A DNA stretch of 64,000 nt. Source: Thioalkalivibrio sp. K90mix (GTDB taxonomy: Bacteria; Pseudomonadota; Gammaproteobacteria; Ectothiorhodospirales; Ectothiorhodospiraceae). Below the pieces are notes generated by a model. That model did no database searches. It worked only from the letters and a program-made list of their open reading frames with translations, and was not told the origin of the DNA. Positions within the stretch are counted from its first letter, which is position 1; each line of letters opens with the position of its first letter. Shown here in pieces: positions 8,999 through 17,956 of the stretch. Position numbers and translations under genes: made by a program. Location of the stretch: assembly GCF_000025545.1 (NCBI RefSeq), contig NC_013889.1, positions 2,473,501-2,537,500 on the forward strand, read 5' to 3'.

Positions 8999-10486
8999 TC
9001 AGCCACGGTGCCTGCGCGGCCCCAGCCCGCCCAACGCCATCTCGGCCGCACGCACCACCGCCCGGCCCTTGTTCAGGGTCTCCTGCCATTCGCTCTCGGG
9101 CACCGAGTCGTGTACCACCCCGGCACCGGCCTGGATGTGCAGCTCGCCGTCGTGCAGCACGGCGGTGCGGATCGCGATCGCGGTATCCATGTTGCCGGAC
9201 CAGGACAAATAGCCGACTGCACCGGAATACGGTCCGCGCTTGACCGGCTCCAGTTCGTCGATGATCTCCAGCGCGCGGATCTTCGGCGCACCGGAGACCG
9301 TCCCGGCCGGAAAGGTCGCGCGCAATACGTCCATCGGCGAGTGCCCCGGCGCCAACTGGCCCTCCACGTTGGACACGATGTGCATCACGTGCGAGTAGCG
9401 CTCGATGGTCATCGTATCGGTCACCTCCACCGAGCCGATCTCGCAGACCCGACCGACGTCGTTGCGCCCGAGGTCGATCAGCATCAGGTGTTCGGCGCGC
9501 TCCTTCGGGTCCGCCAGCAGCTCGACCTCCAGCGCGCGGTCCTCTTCCTCGGTACGCCCGCGCGGGCGGGTGCCGGCGATCGGCCGCACGGTCACGCGGT
9601 CGTCCTCCAGGCGCACCAGGATCTCCGGCGAGGCGCCGACCACGTGGTGGTCGTCCAGGTCCAGGTAGTACATGTAGGGCGACGGGTTCAGCGCCCGCAG
9701 CGCACGGTAGAGATCCAGCGGGGGTGCCGAGAACGGCACGCTCATGCGCTGTGCCAGCACGACCTGCATCACGTCGCCATCCATGATGTATTCCTGCGCC
9801 CGCGCCACGGCCGCCTTGAAACCCTCGGCCGACCAGCCCGGCACATACTCCGGCACCGCGTGCGGGTGCGGCGGGTCCTCCGGCGGCACCAGCGGCTCGC
9901 CGATCCGGCTCTCCAGCGCGTCGAGGCGTTCGGCCGCCACGGCCTGCCCGTCGGGGCGCGAGGTATCGGCATGCACCACCAGATACAGCCGCCCGGAGAG
10001 GTTGTCGTAGACCACGACCTCCTCGGAGACCATCAGCAGGATGTCCGGCAGGCCCAGGGCATCGGGCTTTTCCGGGCCTTCCAGACGCGGCTCGATCAGG
10101 CGTACGGTCTCGAAGCCGAAATAGCCGACCAGGCCACCGGTGAAGCGCGGCAGGCCCGGCAGGTCGGCGACCTTGAAGCGCGCCTGGTAGGCCTCGATCC
10201 AGGCCAGCGGGTCAGTCTCGGTGGTTTGCTCGACCACATCACCGTCGGTCTCCACCGTGATGTCATGGCCGTGCACCCTCACCCGGGTCCGCGCCGGCAG
10301 GCCGATAAAGGAATACCGGCCCCAGCGCTCCCCGCCCTGCACCGACTCGAACAGGTAGGAATACGGCCGGTTGGCCAGCTTCAGAAAGATGGACAGCGGG
10401 GTCTCGAGATCCGCCAGGACCTCGCGCACCAGCGGGATGCGGTTGTAGCCCTCGCGGGCCAGTGCGTCGAACTGTTCGGGGGTCAT
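8999..10486 (-). CDS. trpE: Anthranilate synthase component I
   Basis: This enzyme makes anthranilate from chorismate with ammonia from TrpG. The 495-residue protein has an N-terminal LFESV element, the likely tryptophan feedback site, and a C-terminal chorismate-binding domain with [23 protein letters not shown] and [15 protein letters not shown]. The start is the ATG at 10486, in the family context [19 protein letters not shown], with AGGA nine bases upstream. I found no Trp-rich leader peptide or attenuator in the 92-bp gap upstream, so regulation probably relies on feedback inhibition or a distant promoter. Confidence 0.95.
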   Translation of the reverse strand: MTPEQFDALAREGYNRIPLVREVLADLETPLSIFLKLANRPYSYLFESVQGGERWGRYSFIGLPARTRVRVHGHDITVETDGDVVEQTTETDPLAWIEAYQARFKVADLPGLPRFTGGLVGYFGFETVRLIEPRLEGPEKPDALGLPDILLMVSEEVVVYDNLSGRLYLVVHADTSRPDGQAVAAERLDALESRIGEPLVPPEDPPHPHAVPEYVPGWSAEGFKAAVARAQEYIMDGDVMQVVLAQRMSVPFSAPPLDLYRALRALNPSPYMYYLDLDDHHVVGASPEILVRLEDDRVTVRPIAGTRPRGRTEEEDRALEVELLADPKERAEHLMLIDLGRNDVGRVCEIGSVEVTDTMTIERYSHVMHIVSNVEGQLAPGHSPMDVLRATFPAGTVSGAPKIRALEIIDELEPVKRGPYSGAVGYLSWSGNMDTAIAIRTAVLHDGELHIQAGAGVVHDSVPESEWQETLNKGRAVVRAAEMALGGLGPRRHRG

Positions 10487-10578
10487 CACAAGGGTTCCTG
10501 ACAAGAGAGGGGCAGACGGCACGGCAGATCAGTCGCCGTTTCGCCATCGCCTCGCTGTCCGGCCCATTGCGATCATAC

Positions 10579-11262
10579 TCAGGCCGCCCGCGCGGGCAGC
10601 AAGTCCGGCAGTTCGTCCAGCCGGTCGAGCACCGCGTCGGGGTTCTCGTCGCGGATGTCGTCGCCGTGATTGTAGCCGTAGGTCATGCAGACGATCTGGA
10701 AGCCGGCCGCGCGTGCCGCCTTCACGTCGCTCTTCGAGTCCCCGACCATCAGCGACTCGGAGGGGTCGACACCCAGCTTGTTCGCCGCGTGCAGCAGCGG
10801 CGCCGGGTCGGGCTTCTTCTGCGGCAGGGCGTCGCCGGCGACCACGATCTCGAAGTCGTCGAGGATGCCCTTTTCGCGCAGCAGCGGCACGGTGAAGCGC
10901 TCGGCCTTGTTGGTCACGCAGCCCAGGCGGTAACCGGCGGCCTTCAGTTGGTCCAGCCCCTCGCGCACCCCCGGGTACAGCGGCGAGCGCCCGGCAGTGT
11001 TCTCCTGATAGATGCGCATGAAGACGGGTAGTGCGCGCTCGAAGGCCTCCGGGTCCGGTTCGCCGTCGAGCGCATTGATCAGCGCCCGCTTGACCAGCCG
11101 TTCCACCCCATTGCCGACCCAGTTGCGCACGGCCGCCTCGCCGCGCTCGGGCAGGCCCAGCTCGCGCATCATGGCATCCACGCTATAGGCCAGGTCCGGC
11201 ACGCTGTCGATCAGCGTGCCGTCCAGGTCGATCAGGATCATGCGGGGGCGCTTGAGGGACAT
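10579..11262 (-). CDS. gph: Phosphoglycolate phosphatase, HAD family
   Basis: This 227-residue HAD hydrolase should dephosphorylate 2-phosphoglycolate. Motif I is ILIDLDGTLIDS (nucleophile D12, acid/base D14), motif II/III is in CVTNKAE and motif IV is MVGDSKSDVKAA. The start is the ATG at 11262 with GGAG six bases upstream. The order rpe-gph-trpE is conserved in many gammaproteobacteria. In an autotroph it would clear the product of RuBisCO oxygenation; no RuBisCO gene is in the window, so that remains inference. Confidence 0.9.
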   Translation of the reverse strand: MSLKRPRMILIDLDGTLIDSVPDLAYSVDAMMRELGLPERGEAAVRNWVGNGVERLVKRALINALDGEPDPEAFERALPVFMRIYQENTAGRSPLYPGVREGLDQLKAAGYRLGCVTNKAERFTVPLLREKGILDDFEIVVAGDALPQKKPDPAPLLHAANKLGVDPSESLMVGDSKSDVKAARAAGFQIVCMTYGYNHGDDIRDENPDAVLDRLDELPDLLPARAA

Positions 11263-11287
11263 CCCGGTCTCCGTCGGACGTGGCGAA

Positions 11288-11977
11288 TCAGGCCTTGGCC
11301 AGTTCGTCGCGCATCTGCTGGATGATGCTGTTGTAGCGGTTCGCGTCGGCGTCGTTGCCGGCGCCGAAGATCGCGGACCCGGCGACGAAAGTATCGGCAC
11401 CCGCGGCCTTGATCTCGCGGATGTTGTCGGCCTTCACGCCGCCGTCGATCTCGAGGCGGATGTCACGCCCGGATTCTTCGATCATCTTGCGCGCGGCGCG
11501 CAGCTTGTCGAGCGTGGCCGGGATGAACTTCTGGCCGCCAAAGCCCGGGTTCACCGACATCAGCAGGATCATGTCGACCTTGTCCATCACGTATTCCAGG
11601 TAGGACAGCGGGGTCGCCGGGTTGAACACCAGCCCCGCCTTGCAGCCCTCGGAGTGGATCAGCTGCAGGGTACGGTCGATGTGGTCGGAGGCCTCCGGGT
11701 GGAAGGTGATGTAGCTGGCACCGGCCTGGGCGAAGTCCGGGATGATGCGGTCCACCGGCTTGACCATCAGGTGCACGTCGATCGGCGCGGTCACGCCGTG
11801 CTTGCGCAGGGCATCGCAGACCAGCGGGCCGATGGTCAGGTTCGGCACGTAGTGGTTGTCCATCACGTCGAAGTGGACGATGTCCGCGCCGGAGGCCAGG
11901 ACGTTGTCGACTTCCTCGCCCAGACGGGCGAAGTCGGCGGAAAGGATGGACGGGGCAATGAAATCGGGTTGTGCCAT
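11288..11977 (-). CDS. rpe: Ribulose-phosphate 3-epimerase
   Basis: This enzyme interconverts ribulose 5-phosphate and xylulose 5-phosphate. The 229-residue barrel has the metal and substrate motifs [42 protein letters not shown] and EIDGGV. The start is the ATG at 11977, preceded by GAGG with six bases between; the longer reading from 12019 lacks support. It is the first gene of the rpe-gph-trpEG cluster and lies behind a terminator hairpin (12106-12131). Confidence 0.95.
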   Translation of the reverse strand: MAQPDFIAPSILSADFARLGEEVDNVLASGADIVHFDVMDNHYVPNLTIGPLVCDALRKHGVTAPIDVHLMVKPVDRIIPDFAQAGASYITFHPEASDHIDRTLQLIHSEGCKAGLVFNPATPLSYLEYVMDKVDMILLMSVNPGFGGQKFIPATLDKLRAARKMIEESGRDIRLEIDGGVKADNIREIKAAGADTFVAGSAIFGAGNDADANRYNSIIQQMRDELAKA

Positions 11978-12105
11978 GGGAAGCCTCGCAGGAATCGCTG
12001 GGATAGCGGGACCGACCATCGGCCACGCTCTCGGAACCGCGAAACTTTACCGGATGCCGCCATGCCAGGCAAAAGGCGGCTCATGCGACAGGCCCTCCAA
12101 CGCAA

Positions 12106-12131
12106 ACGGGCCGGGGGAAGCCCCGGCCCGT
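12106..12131 (-). terminator. Strong GC hairpin after the cytochrome c gene
   Basis: A perfect 11-bp inverted repeat, ACGGGCCGGGG and CCCCGGCCCGT, with a 4-base loop lies 27 bases after the cytochrome stop. On the minus strand it is followed by TTTGCGTT, a weak T-run. It probably separates the cytochrome gene from rpe. Confidence 0.65.
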
Positions 12132-12158
12132 CGGCTTGCCGCTTCGTCGTGGCCCGAA

Positions 12159-12482
12159 TCAGTTGAATTCGGACTCGATGAAGGCGGCCACGTTGGCGAT
12201 GTCGTCATCGCTCAGCGCCTGGGCATGCGGGCGCATCAGACCGGTATGGGAACCGATCTCTTCACCGGCGCGGTAGCGCTCGAGCTTGTCGGTCACGTAC
12301 TCGGCGTCACGACCGGCCAGCGCGGGGAAGATCGCCTGCCCCTTGCCTTCGGCGCCATGGCAGCTCAGGCAAGTGGACTGGTACTTGGACTGGCCAGCCT
12401 GGATGTCGGCCGCCTGCGCGGCGGAGGACAGCATCAGCACACTCCCTGCGATCCCGGCCAGAACGAACAGCTTGGTTTTCAT
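12159..12482 (-). CDS. Periplasmic class I monohaem cytochrome c
   Basis: This 107-residue precursor has a Sec signal peptide (residues 1-24, cleavage after AAQA) and one haem site, C38-L-S-C41-H42. The distal axial ligand is probably M83 in HTGLMRPHAQ. It resembles small c4/c5-type electron carriers that shuttle between the bc1 complex and oxidases or sulfur-oxidising enzymes; the partner cannot be told here. A good GAGGAG site precedes the ATG. It is apparently monocistronic, with its own promoter region at 12483-12616 and a terminator downstream. Confidence 0.9.
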   Translation of the reverse strand: MKTKLFVLAGIAGSVLMLSSAAQAADIQAGQSKYQSTCLSCHGAEGKGQAIFPALAGRDAEYVTDKLERYRAGEEIGSHTGLMRPHAQALSDDDIANVAAFIESEFN

Positions 12483-12616
12483 TGTTGTGGTCTCCTCGTT
12501 TGCAGCTCACCAACGGGGTTGCGGCCCCATCTGAAGCGAACGTTAGCAAGGCTTCCCTGAACGGTGCATTAACATAAAAACCGATAGGGATATGCCGATT
12601 CCGTCGCGTCCCGCGG

Positions 12617-13282
12617 TCAGCGCCCGTGCACGTAGCGCTCGTCCGACCAGGTCGCCAGCCACTCCGGGCGCACCATCACCAGGCCGGTCACCACCATGCC
12701 GTTGAGGACGGCCTCGGGCAGCACGAGCAGGGCCAGATAACGCACGTAATCGCGGTAGATATCGCCCCAGGCCAGGTCGGTGAACAGCCCGTAGATCACC
12801 GCCGAGCTCAATACCGTGGCGGCCACCGTCAGGGCCCCGCCAAGGAAGGCAACCCCGTACAGATAGATGAACATGTGCCGCGGCAGCCAGGCCTCGGTCG
12901 CCCGCAGCAGGCCCCAGGTCACGGCCACCGGCAGCACGCCCGCCAGCAACACCGTCAGCGGAAAGGCCGCAAGCGGCAACGCCCCCAGCAGGGCCAGCCC
13001 CGCCACCACCAGAAACACCATCAGGATGGCCAGCTGCCAGCCAAACATCAGCGTAATCGTGGCCATGCCGAGAAAATGCAGCGCCAGTCCCTCAAGGGTC
13101 TGCGCGCGCAGCCCCCAAATCAGCAGCAGACACAGCGTGGCGATCACAAAGAGCTGCGTACGCCCCGGGACGAAGAAGGCCTCCCAGGGCATACGCCGCA
13201 GCATGAACAGCAGCCCCGCCCCCAACAGCAGGGCGGACAACACGCGGAGCGCAACCGGGAGTTCGCCCGCACCCTCGACCAT
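12617..13282 (-). CDS. CbiM-like energy-coupling permease, orphan
   Basis: This 221-residue polytopic membrane protein (six to seven helices) resembles CbiM/NikM-type permeases that bind the transported cobalt or nickel in ECF transporters. Recognisable segments are ALHFLGMATITLMFGWQLAI and the C-terminal PEAVLNGMVVTGLVMVRPEW. A CbiM N-terminal His that coordinates metal is not visible, and no CbiN, CbiQ or CbiO gene lies nearby. Its substrate is therefore unknown, and it may not work as a classical ECF S-component. It starts two bases after the methyltransferase stop. Confidence 0.65.
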   Translation of the reverse strand: MVEGAGELPVALRVLSALLLGAGLLFMLRRMPWEAFFVPGRTQLFVIATLCLLLIWGLRAQTLEGLALHFLGMATITLMFGWQLAILMVFLVVAGLALLGALPLAAFPLTVLLAGVLPVAVTWGLLRATEAWLPRHMFIYLYGVAFLGGALTVAATVLSSAVIYGLFTDLAWGDIYRDYVRYLALLVLPEAVLNGMVVTGLVMVRPEWLATWSDERYVHGR

Positions 13283-13284
13283 GG

Positions 13285-13902
13285 TCAGTCGGGCTCGCGC
13301 TCGGCGACCGCAACCGTATACTCGCGGCCCTGCTTGACCTTGTCGTAATTGCCGAACACTTCCTTGAACCCCTTCTCGATGAAACGCCGCAAACCCGTGA
13401 TGGTTACGACATAGATGCGACCACCGGGGTTCATCTGCTCGTGGGCATCCAGCAGGTAGGTGTAGAGCATCTCCCGCCCCACCTTGGCCGGCAGGTTGGA
13501 AGCCACGAGATCGAAGCGGCGATCGCGGATCTGGGCCAAACCATTGCTGGTCACACACTCGACGTTGGTGATGCCGTTGAGTTCGGCGTTGCGCCGGCTG
13601 TATTCGACTGCGAGGAAATTGGTATCCACCAGCGTCGTGATGCCCTGCGGGGCCTTGCGCGCCAGGGTCAGGCCGATCGGGCCATAACCGCAACCCAGGT
13701 CAAGGCAGTCATCACTCGGACGCACCTCGATGCGATCCAGCAGCATGCGCGTGCCATCGTCGATCCGGCGCGGCGAAAAAAGCCCCCAGGTCGTGCGAAA
13801 ACGCAGAGACTCGCCCGCCAGGGTATCGTCGAATTCCAGGTCGCGCTTGAGCTCCGCCTGGCGAATCCGGCGCGAACGGCTGTCCGGGAATGCCTCGGTC
13901 AC
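13285..13902 (-). CDS. RsmC-like class I SAM methyltransferase
   Basis: This 205-residue methyltransferase has SAM motif I as DLGCGYGPIGL and the MTS-domain fold of RsmC/RlmG enzymes that methylate guanine N2 in rRNA. The catalytic tetrapeptide is unusual: in place of NPPF it reads NLPA (ASNLPAKVGRE), a variant found in a subset of small MTS proteins. Target assignment is therefore unsure. The start is a GTG that shares GTGA with the purK stop, so it is coupled to purK. E. coli RsmC is longer (about 343 residues); this is the single-domain form. Confidence 0.7.
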   Translation of the reverse strand: MTEAFPDSRSRRIRQAELKRDLEFDDTLAGESLRFRTTWGLFSPRRIDDGTRMLLDRIEVRPSDDCLDLGCGYGPIGLTLARKAPQGITTLVDTNFLAVEYSRRNAELNGITNVECVTSNGLAQIRDRRFDLVASNLPAKVGREMLYTYLLDAHEQMNPGGRIYVVTITGLRRFIEKGFKEVFGNYDKVKQGREYTVAVAEREPD

Positions 13903-15062
13903 GCGGACACCCCGACCGCCCGCGCCAGATCCTGCCACAGCCCCTCGGCGGTGGAGGCCGAGGCCATCGCGTCTTCCTCGCCAGGCAGCCCCAGCACACT
14001 CAGGTGCCCCATCTTGCGCCCCGCCCGCGCCTCGGACTTGCCATACAGATGCAGGCGCGCTCGCCCGGCCTCCAGCGCACCGGACCAGTCCGGGCTGCCG
14101 TCCGCGGGCCACAGGTCCCCCAGCAGATTGACCATCGCCACCGGGGCCGTCAGGCGCGCCGGGGCGAGCCCCAGACCACAGATCGCACGCACCTGCTGCT
14201 CGAACTGGGAAACGGTGCAGGCGTCCAGCGTGTAATGACCGGTGTTGTGCGGGCGCGGAGCGATCTCGTTGACCAGCAGTTCGCCACTCATCGTCAGGAA
14301 GAACTCGACCGCCAGCACGCCACAATAATCCAGGCGATCGGCAATCAACTGGGCGATCGCCACCGCGCGCCCGGAGAGGTCCTCGTCGACGCGCGCGGGT
14401 ACCCGGCTCAGGTGCAGGATCCCGTCTCGGTGGACATTCTCGGACACCGGGAAGGCCTCGCTGCGACCGTCCGCAGTGCGCGCCACGACGACCGACAGTT
14501 CGCGCTCCAGCTCCACCCGCTCCTCCAGTACGCAGTCCACGCCACCGAGTTCTGCGTGCGCGGAAGCCAGATCGCCCATGTGCTCCATCGGGCGCTGCCC
14601 CTTGCCGTCGTACCCCAGCCGGGCGGTCTTCAGGATCGCCGGGAAGGAGGGCGCACCGGTGGCGTCCTCGCCACCATCGCCACCGGCTGTCACCGGACGC
14701 CACGGCGCGACCGCCACCCCGATCTCGGCGAGAAAACGCTTCTCCTCCAGACGGTCCTGGGCCACGCCCAGCGCGCACAGGCCGGGCCGCAGGCAGGCGT
14801 TGGCCTCCAGCCATTCCAGCGCCGGCCGCGGGATATTCTCGAACTCGCAGGTAATCACCGCGCACTGACCGGCCAGGGCCGACAGCGTCTCGGCATCCTC
14901 GTAGGGCTGGCAAAGATGACGTGTGGCGACCTGTCCGGCGGGGCTGTGCGGGTCGGGGTCCAGCACCCAGACCGCATAGCCCATCTCGCGCGCGGCGCGC
15001 ACGAAGTAGCGACCGAGCTGCCCGCCGCCGAGCAGCCCCAGGGTGGCGGGAGGCAGGATCAT
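13899..15062 (-). CDS. purK: N5-carboxyaminoimidazole ribonucleotide synthase
   Basis: This 387-residue ATP-grasp enzyme carboxylates AIR with ATP and bicarbonate in purine synthesis. The N-terminal motif is [19 protein letters not shown]; the ATP-grasp core includes [14 protein letters not shown], and [19 protein letters not shown] is the substrate segment. The start ATG at 15062 overlaps the purE stop by four bases (ATGA), the usual purE-purK coupling. A longer reading to 15137 is a shadow over purE. Confidence 0.95.
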   Translation of the reverse strand: MILPPATLGLLGGGQLGRYFVRAAREMGYAVWVLDPDPHSPAGQVATRHLCQPYEDAETLSALAGQCAVITCEFENIPRPALEWLEANACLRPGLCALGVAQDRLEEKRFLAEIGVAVAPWRPVTAGGDGGEDATGAPSFPAILKTARLGYDGKGQRPMEHMGDLASAHAELGGVDCVLEERVELERELSVVVARTADGRSEAFPVSENVHRDGILHLSRVPARVDEDLSGRAVAIAQLIADRLDYCGVLAVEFFLTMSGELLVNEIAPRPHNTGHYTLDACTVSQFEQQVRAICGLGLAPARLTAPVAMVNLLGDLWPADGSPDWSGALEAGRARLHLYGKSEARAGRKMGHLSVLGLPGEEDAMASASTAEGLWQDLARAVGVSA

Positions 15063-15574
15063 GATGCGGCCGGCGGCAGGATCTGGTTGAGCACCGTATC
15101 GCGCTGCGCACGGCGAAAGGCATCCAGGCGCTGGCACAGGACGGGGTCGTTGTTGGCCAGCATCGCGGCCGCAAACAGCGCGGCATTGGCTGCGCCGGCT
15201 TCGCCAATGGCAAAGGTCGCGACCGGTATCCCCTTCGGCATCTGCACGATCGACAGCAGAGAATCCTGCCCCTGCAGGTGGCGCGAGACGACCGGCACAC
15301 CGAGCACCGGCACCGAGGTCTTGGCCGCCAGCATCCCGGGCAGATGCGCGGCGCCCCCGGCCCCGGCAATGATCACGGCCAGGCCCCGTTCGCGAGCCTG
15401 TTCGGCATATTCGAACAGGAGATCCGGGGTGCGGTGGGCGGAGACCACCCGTGCCTCGTAGGGCACGCCCAGTTCCTCCAGCACATCCACCGCGCGTTCC
15501 ATCGTCGCCCAGTCGGAAGTGCTGCCCATCACCACGCCTACACGTGGGGCGGTATTGTCGTTGTTGGCCGTCAT
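15059..15574 (-). CDS. purE: N5-CAIR mutase
   Basis: This 171-residue class I PurE moves the carboxyl group of N5-CAIR to make CAIR. The signature loops are [12 protein letters not shown] and [14 protein letters not shown], with the catalytic His in SAHRTP, and [16 protein letters not shown]. The start is the ATG at 15574 with AAGG upstream; an upstream Met at 15610 has no better site. It is the first gene of purE-purK-methyltransferase-permease. Confidence 0.95.
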   Translation of the reverse strand: MTANNDNTAPRVGVVMGSTSDWATMERAVDVLEELGVPYEARVVSAHRTPDLLFEYAEQARERGLAVIIAGAGGAAHLPGMLAAKTSVPVLGVPVVSRHLQGQDSLLSIVQMPKGIPVATFAIGEAGAANAALFAAAMLANNDPVLCQRLDAFRRAQRDTVLNQILPPAAS

Positions 15575-15677
15575 GGACGGAACCTTAGCCGCCCCGCCCC
15601 GGGGCGACAAGCCCGCGCCGAGGCCGAATCTCCAGGACGCGGGGCTGACACCCCGCGATCCACCGCTCGTACGCCGC

Positions 15678-16589
15678 TCATCCCAGTTCCGCCAGCAGCT
15701 GGCGGATCATGCGCTCGGCCTGCGAGCCGTAGCCGCCACCAAACAAGTGATCGTGGTTCAGGATGTGGTAGAGGTTGTAGAGCGTCTTGCGCACCGGGTA
15801 GCCGGCATCGACCGGACGCATCTCCTCGTAGGCGTCGAAGAAGTCCTGCCCGGGATGGCCGAACAGCTCCATCATCGCCAGATCCGCCTCCGGATCCCCG
15901 TAGTAAACGGCCGGATCGAACAGCACGGCCGCCCCATCGGACTGGAAGCCCCAGTTGCCACTCCACAGGTCCCCGTGCAGCAGTGAAGGCTCGGGGCGGT
16001 AGTCGCTGAAAAACCCGCCCAGATTCGCTTCCAGGGACTCCAGCGCCTGGATCAGCGAATGCGCGGCCCCGCGCTCGCGCGCCAGACCCCGCTGGAAGCC
16101 CAGGCGCTCGTCGCGATAGAACGATACCCAGTCATCGTGCTGGCGGTTCGACTGCAGCGTCGAGCCGATGTAGTTATCGTGATCCAGCCCGAAGCGCGCG
16201 GCCGTCTTCATGTGCATGTCGGCCACCCCGTGCCCCAGCGCAACGCCGTCGCGCCGCCCGCCCAGGTCCAGCTCCTCCAGCACGATGAAGCAGGCACTCC
16301 CCGCCTTGCCCGTACCGATCACTGCGGGGATCTTCATCCGCTCGCAGCGGGCCAGCTCCTCGAGGCCACGCGCTTCGGCCGCAAACATCGCCTCGGCCAT
16401 CGCGCCCCGGTTGAGCTTCACGAAAAAGGTCCGGCCATCGGTCCCGGTCACGCGCTGGGCCTGGTTGATCGAGCCCCCGGAACAGGCCTGGCTTCCTGTC
16501 GGCTCGAACGCGCTTGCGGTATGGTCCGTGATGCACTGGGCCACCGCCGCCGTGATGGCGTCAGGGCCCGCAGAATCCAATCGGTTCAT
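15678..16589 (-). CDS. Fructosamine kinase family protein
   Basis: This 303-residue protein belongs to the fructosamine/ketosamine 3-kinase family, which phosphorylates sugars attached to amines so that glycated proteins can be repaired. The kinase-like fold is recognised by [12 protein letters not shown] (catalytic loop with Asp) and [18 protein letters not shown] (metal-binding Asp). The start ATG at 16589 diverges from the truncated haemoglobin gene (71-bp gap). Family membership is clear; the natural substrate in bacteria is uncertain. Confidence 0.85.
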   Translation of the reverse strand: MNRLDSAGPDAITAAVAQCITDHTASAFEPTGSQACSGGSINQAQRVTGTDGRTFFVKLNRGAMAEAMFAAEARGLEELARCERMKIPAVIGTGKAGSACFIVLEELDLGGRRDGVALGHGVADMHMKTAARFGLDHDNYIGSTLQSNRQHDDWVSFYRDERLGFQRGLARERGAAHSLIQALESLEANLGGFFSDYRPEPSLLHGDLWSGNWGFQSDGAAVLFDPAVYYGDPEADLAMMELFGHPGQDFFDAYEEMRPVDAGYPVRKTLYNLYHILNHDHLFGGGYGSQAERMIRQLLAELG

Positions 16590-16660
16590 CCTCGGTATCC
16601 GGCTTGCTGATCCATGTGCAGGTTAACGGTTGCCGCAGCATACGTCAGGAGACCAGCCCC

Positions 16661-17041
16661 ATGGCCTTTCGCAAACTCGAGCCGCTGTGCGACAAGATCG
16701 GCGCCGAACGCATCCGCACGGTCATCGACGACTTCTATCGCCGCCTGTCCAGCGATCCCGAGATCGGGCACCATTTCGAACGCATCCAGGACTTCGAGGA
16801 CCATGTCCGGCGCATCTCGGATTTCTGGTACATGAACCTGGGCGGACGCCTGGAGCAGCCGCCCACCATCGACATGGTCGGCAAGCATGCCCCGCTGAAC
16901 CTGACCGAGGCTGATCTGGCGGTCTGGATGCGCCACTTCAAGGCGACCACCGAGGAGCACCTGGAGGCACCACTGGCAGCCCAGTGGCAACAGCTGGCGG
17001 ATGGCATCGCCAGTCGGATGCGCGAGGACATCATTCGCTAG
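16661..17041 (+). CDS. Group III truncated haemoglobin
   Basis: This 126-residue globin fits group III truncated haemoglobins. The N-terminus reads MAFRKLEPLCDKIGAERI, followed by FYRRLSSDPEIGHHFERI; the probable proximal haem His is in GKHAPLNLTEADLAVWMRHF. Proteins of this group bind oxygen or NO, but their roles are poorly defined. The start is the ATG at 16661 with AGGAG nine bases upstream; the longer reading from 16604 is not needed. The gene is followed by the 0.9-kb repeat block. Confidence 0.85.
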   Translation: MAFRKLEPLCDKIGAERIRTVIDDFYRRLSSDPEIGHHFERIQDFEDHVRRISDFWYMNLGGRLEQPPTIDMVGKHAPLNLTEADLAVWMRHFKATTEEHLEAPLAAQWQQLADGIASRMREDIIR

Positions 17042-17065
17042 CGTCTTCCCACCCGCCTGCCCTGT

Positions 17066-17345
17066 TGAGGCTGGCCCTGGTTCGTCCTCTGGAGTTAACG
17101 GTGGCTTTGGCCATCCGTCTGCCTTGTTTGGCTGGTCCTGGTTCGGCATCCGGTGTTTACGTGCTTTCGGTCCGCCGCCTGCCAAGCGCTCTCTCGCGAG
17201 CGCACCGCGAGGTACTTTCTTGCTTGCCCAAGAAAGTACCCAAAGAAGGGCACCCGGATTCCGCCCGGGGACCTTGCTCCAGGGCCCTCGGGCCGGCGGC
17301 GCTGAAACTCGCTGCGCCTTCGGCTTCGCTCAAACAGTCAGCGCC
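17066..17345 (+). repeat. Left arm of a long imperfect inverted repeat
   Basis: This gene-free arm contains two tandem related units of about 60 bp (each with a CTGGTTCG core, starting near 17069 and 17130), then a segment with AGAAAGTACC and CCGGGGACCTTGCTCC, ending in CGGCGGCGCTGAAACTCGCT and CAGTCAGCGCC. The same landmarks occur in reverse order and on the other strand at 17712-17937. Open frames across it are compositional artefacts. Confidence 0.75.
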
Positions 17346-17517
17346 TTCTCCCGGCCCGAGGACCCCTCCGCAAGGGGCTTCATACGGGGGGATAAGGTCA
17401 AGACAACGGCGGTCCTGACGTTTGTGCCAATGGATGGAGGCAAGGTGTTCCAACATCCTGGGCACGCGCGGCCTTCGGCCCTGGCGTGCCGCGCCCGCCA
17501 GCGGGCGCCAGGCCCAT

Positions 17518-17549
17518 GTAGGATGCTGATGAGCGCGGCGAATCGCATC
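17518..17549 (+). repeat. REP-like palindrome with GTAG head (copy 1)
   Basis: The sequence opens with GTAGGATGC and ends with GCATC, the two flanks able to pair around a GAGCGCGGCGAA core. It matches the copies at 17572-17602 and 61491-61521. Together with the next copy in reverse orientation it forms a REP doublet (REPIN-like) of 85 bp. No RAYT transposase gene lies in the window. Confidence 0.7.
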
Positions 17550-17571
17550 AGGGTTACCCCGGCGTCGGAAC

Positions 17572-17602
17572 GGTGCGTTTCGCTGCGCTCAACGCACCCT
17601 AC
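17572..17602 (-). repeat. REP-like palindrome with GTAG head (copy 2)
   Basis: Read on the minus strand it starts GTAGGGTGCG and ends CGCACC, with a GAGCGCAGCGAA core. It is the inverted partner of the copy at 17518-17549, 22 bases away. Confidence 0.7.
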
Positions 17603-17711
17603 AGCTCGGGGCTTAGGACAGGTACGGGGACACCGTCGGTTTTGACCTACCCTCCCGGTATGAGCCCCTTGTGGAGGGCGTGACAGGCCGGACGATTCAA
17701 AATAGAAACGG

Positions 17712-17937
17712 GGCGCTGACTGTCTGAGCGAAGCGAGTTTCAGCGCCGCCGGCCTGGCGCGGCCGGAGCAAGGTCCCCGGGCGAATCCCGGGCGTGTTTC
17801 TTGGGTACTTCTTTGCACGAGCAAAGAAGCCCGTTTTTGATTAAGAACTGGCGCGGCGCGCTCGCGAGTGAGCGCAGGCAGGCGGCCGGACGAAGCCACC
17901 GTAAACACCGACGACGAACCAGGGCCAGCCTCAGCGC
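17712..17937 (-). repeat. Right arm of the long imperfect inverted repeat
   Basis: Reverse-complemented, this arm carries the same ordered landmarks as 17066-17345: GAGGCTGGCCCTGGTTCG, a GTTTACGGTGGCTT stretch, an ACTCGCGAGCGCG stem, a GTACCCAAGAAA stretch, CGGGGACCTTGCTCCGG and CGGCGGCGCTGAAACTCGCT. The rest of the gap 17042-17956 (17346-17517 and 17603-17711) holds GC-rich sequence with short palindromes and no gene. Confidence 0.75.
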
Positions 17938-17956
17938 GTGAAGCAGCCCCGGCCCG

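Noticed and set aside
17157-17908. Several open frames of 100-200 codons in the 17-kb gap
   Set aside because: They translate inverted-repeat DNA into Arg/Pro/Ala-rich sequence with no domain; frames on both strands are equally open.
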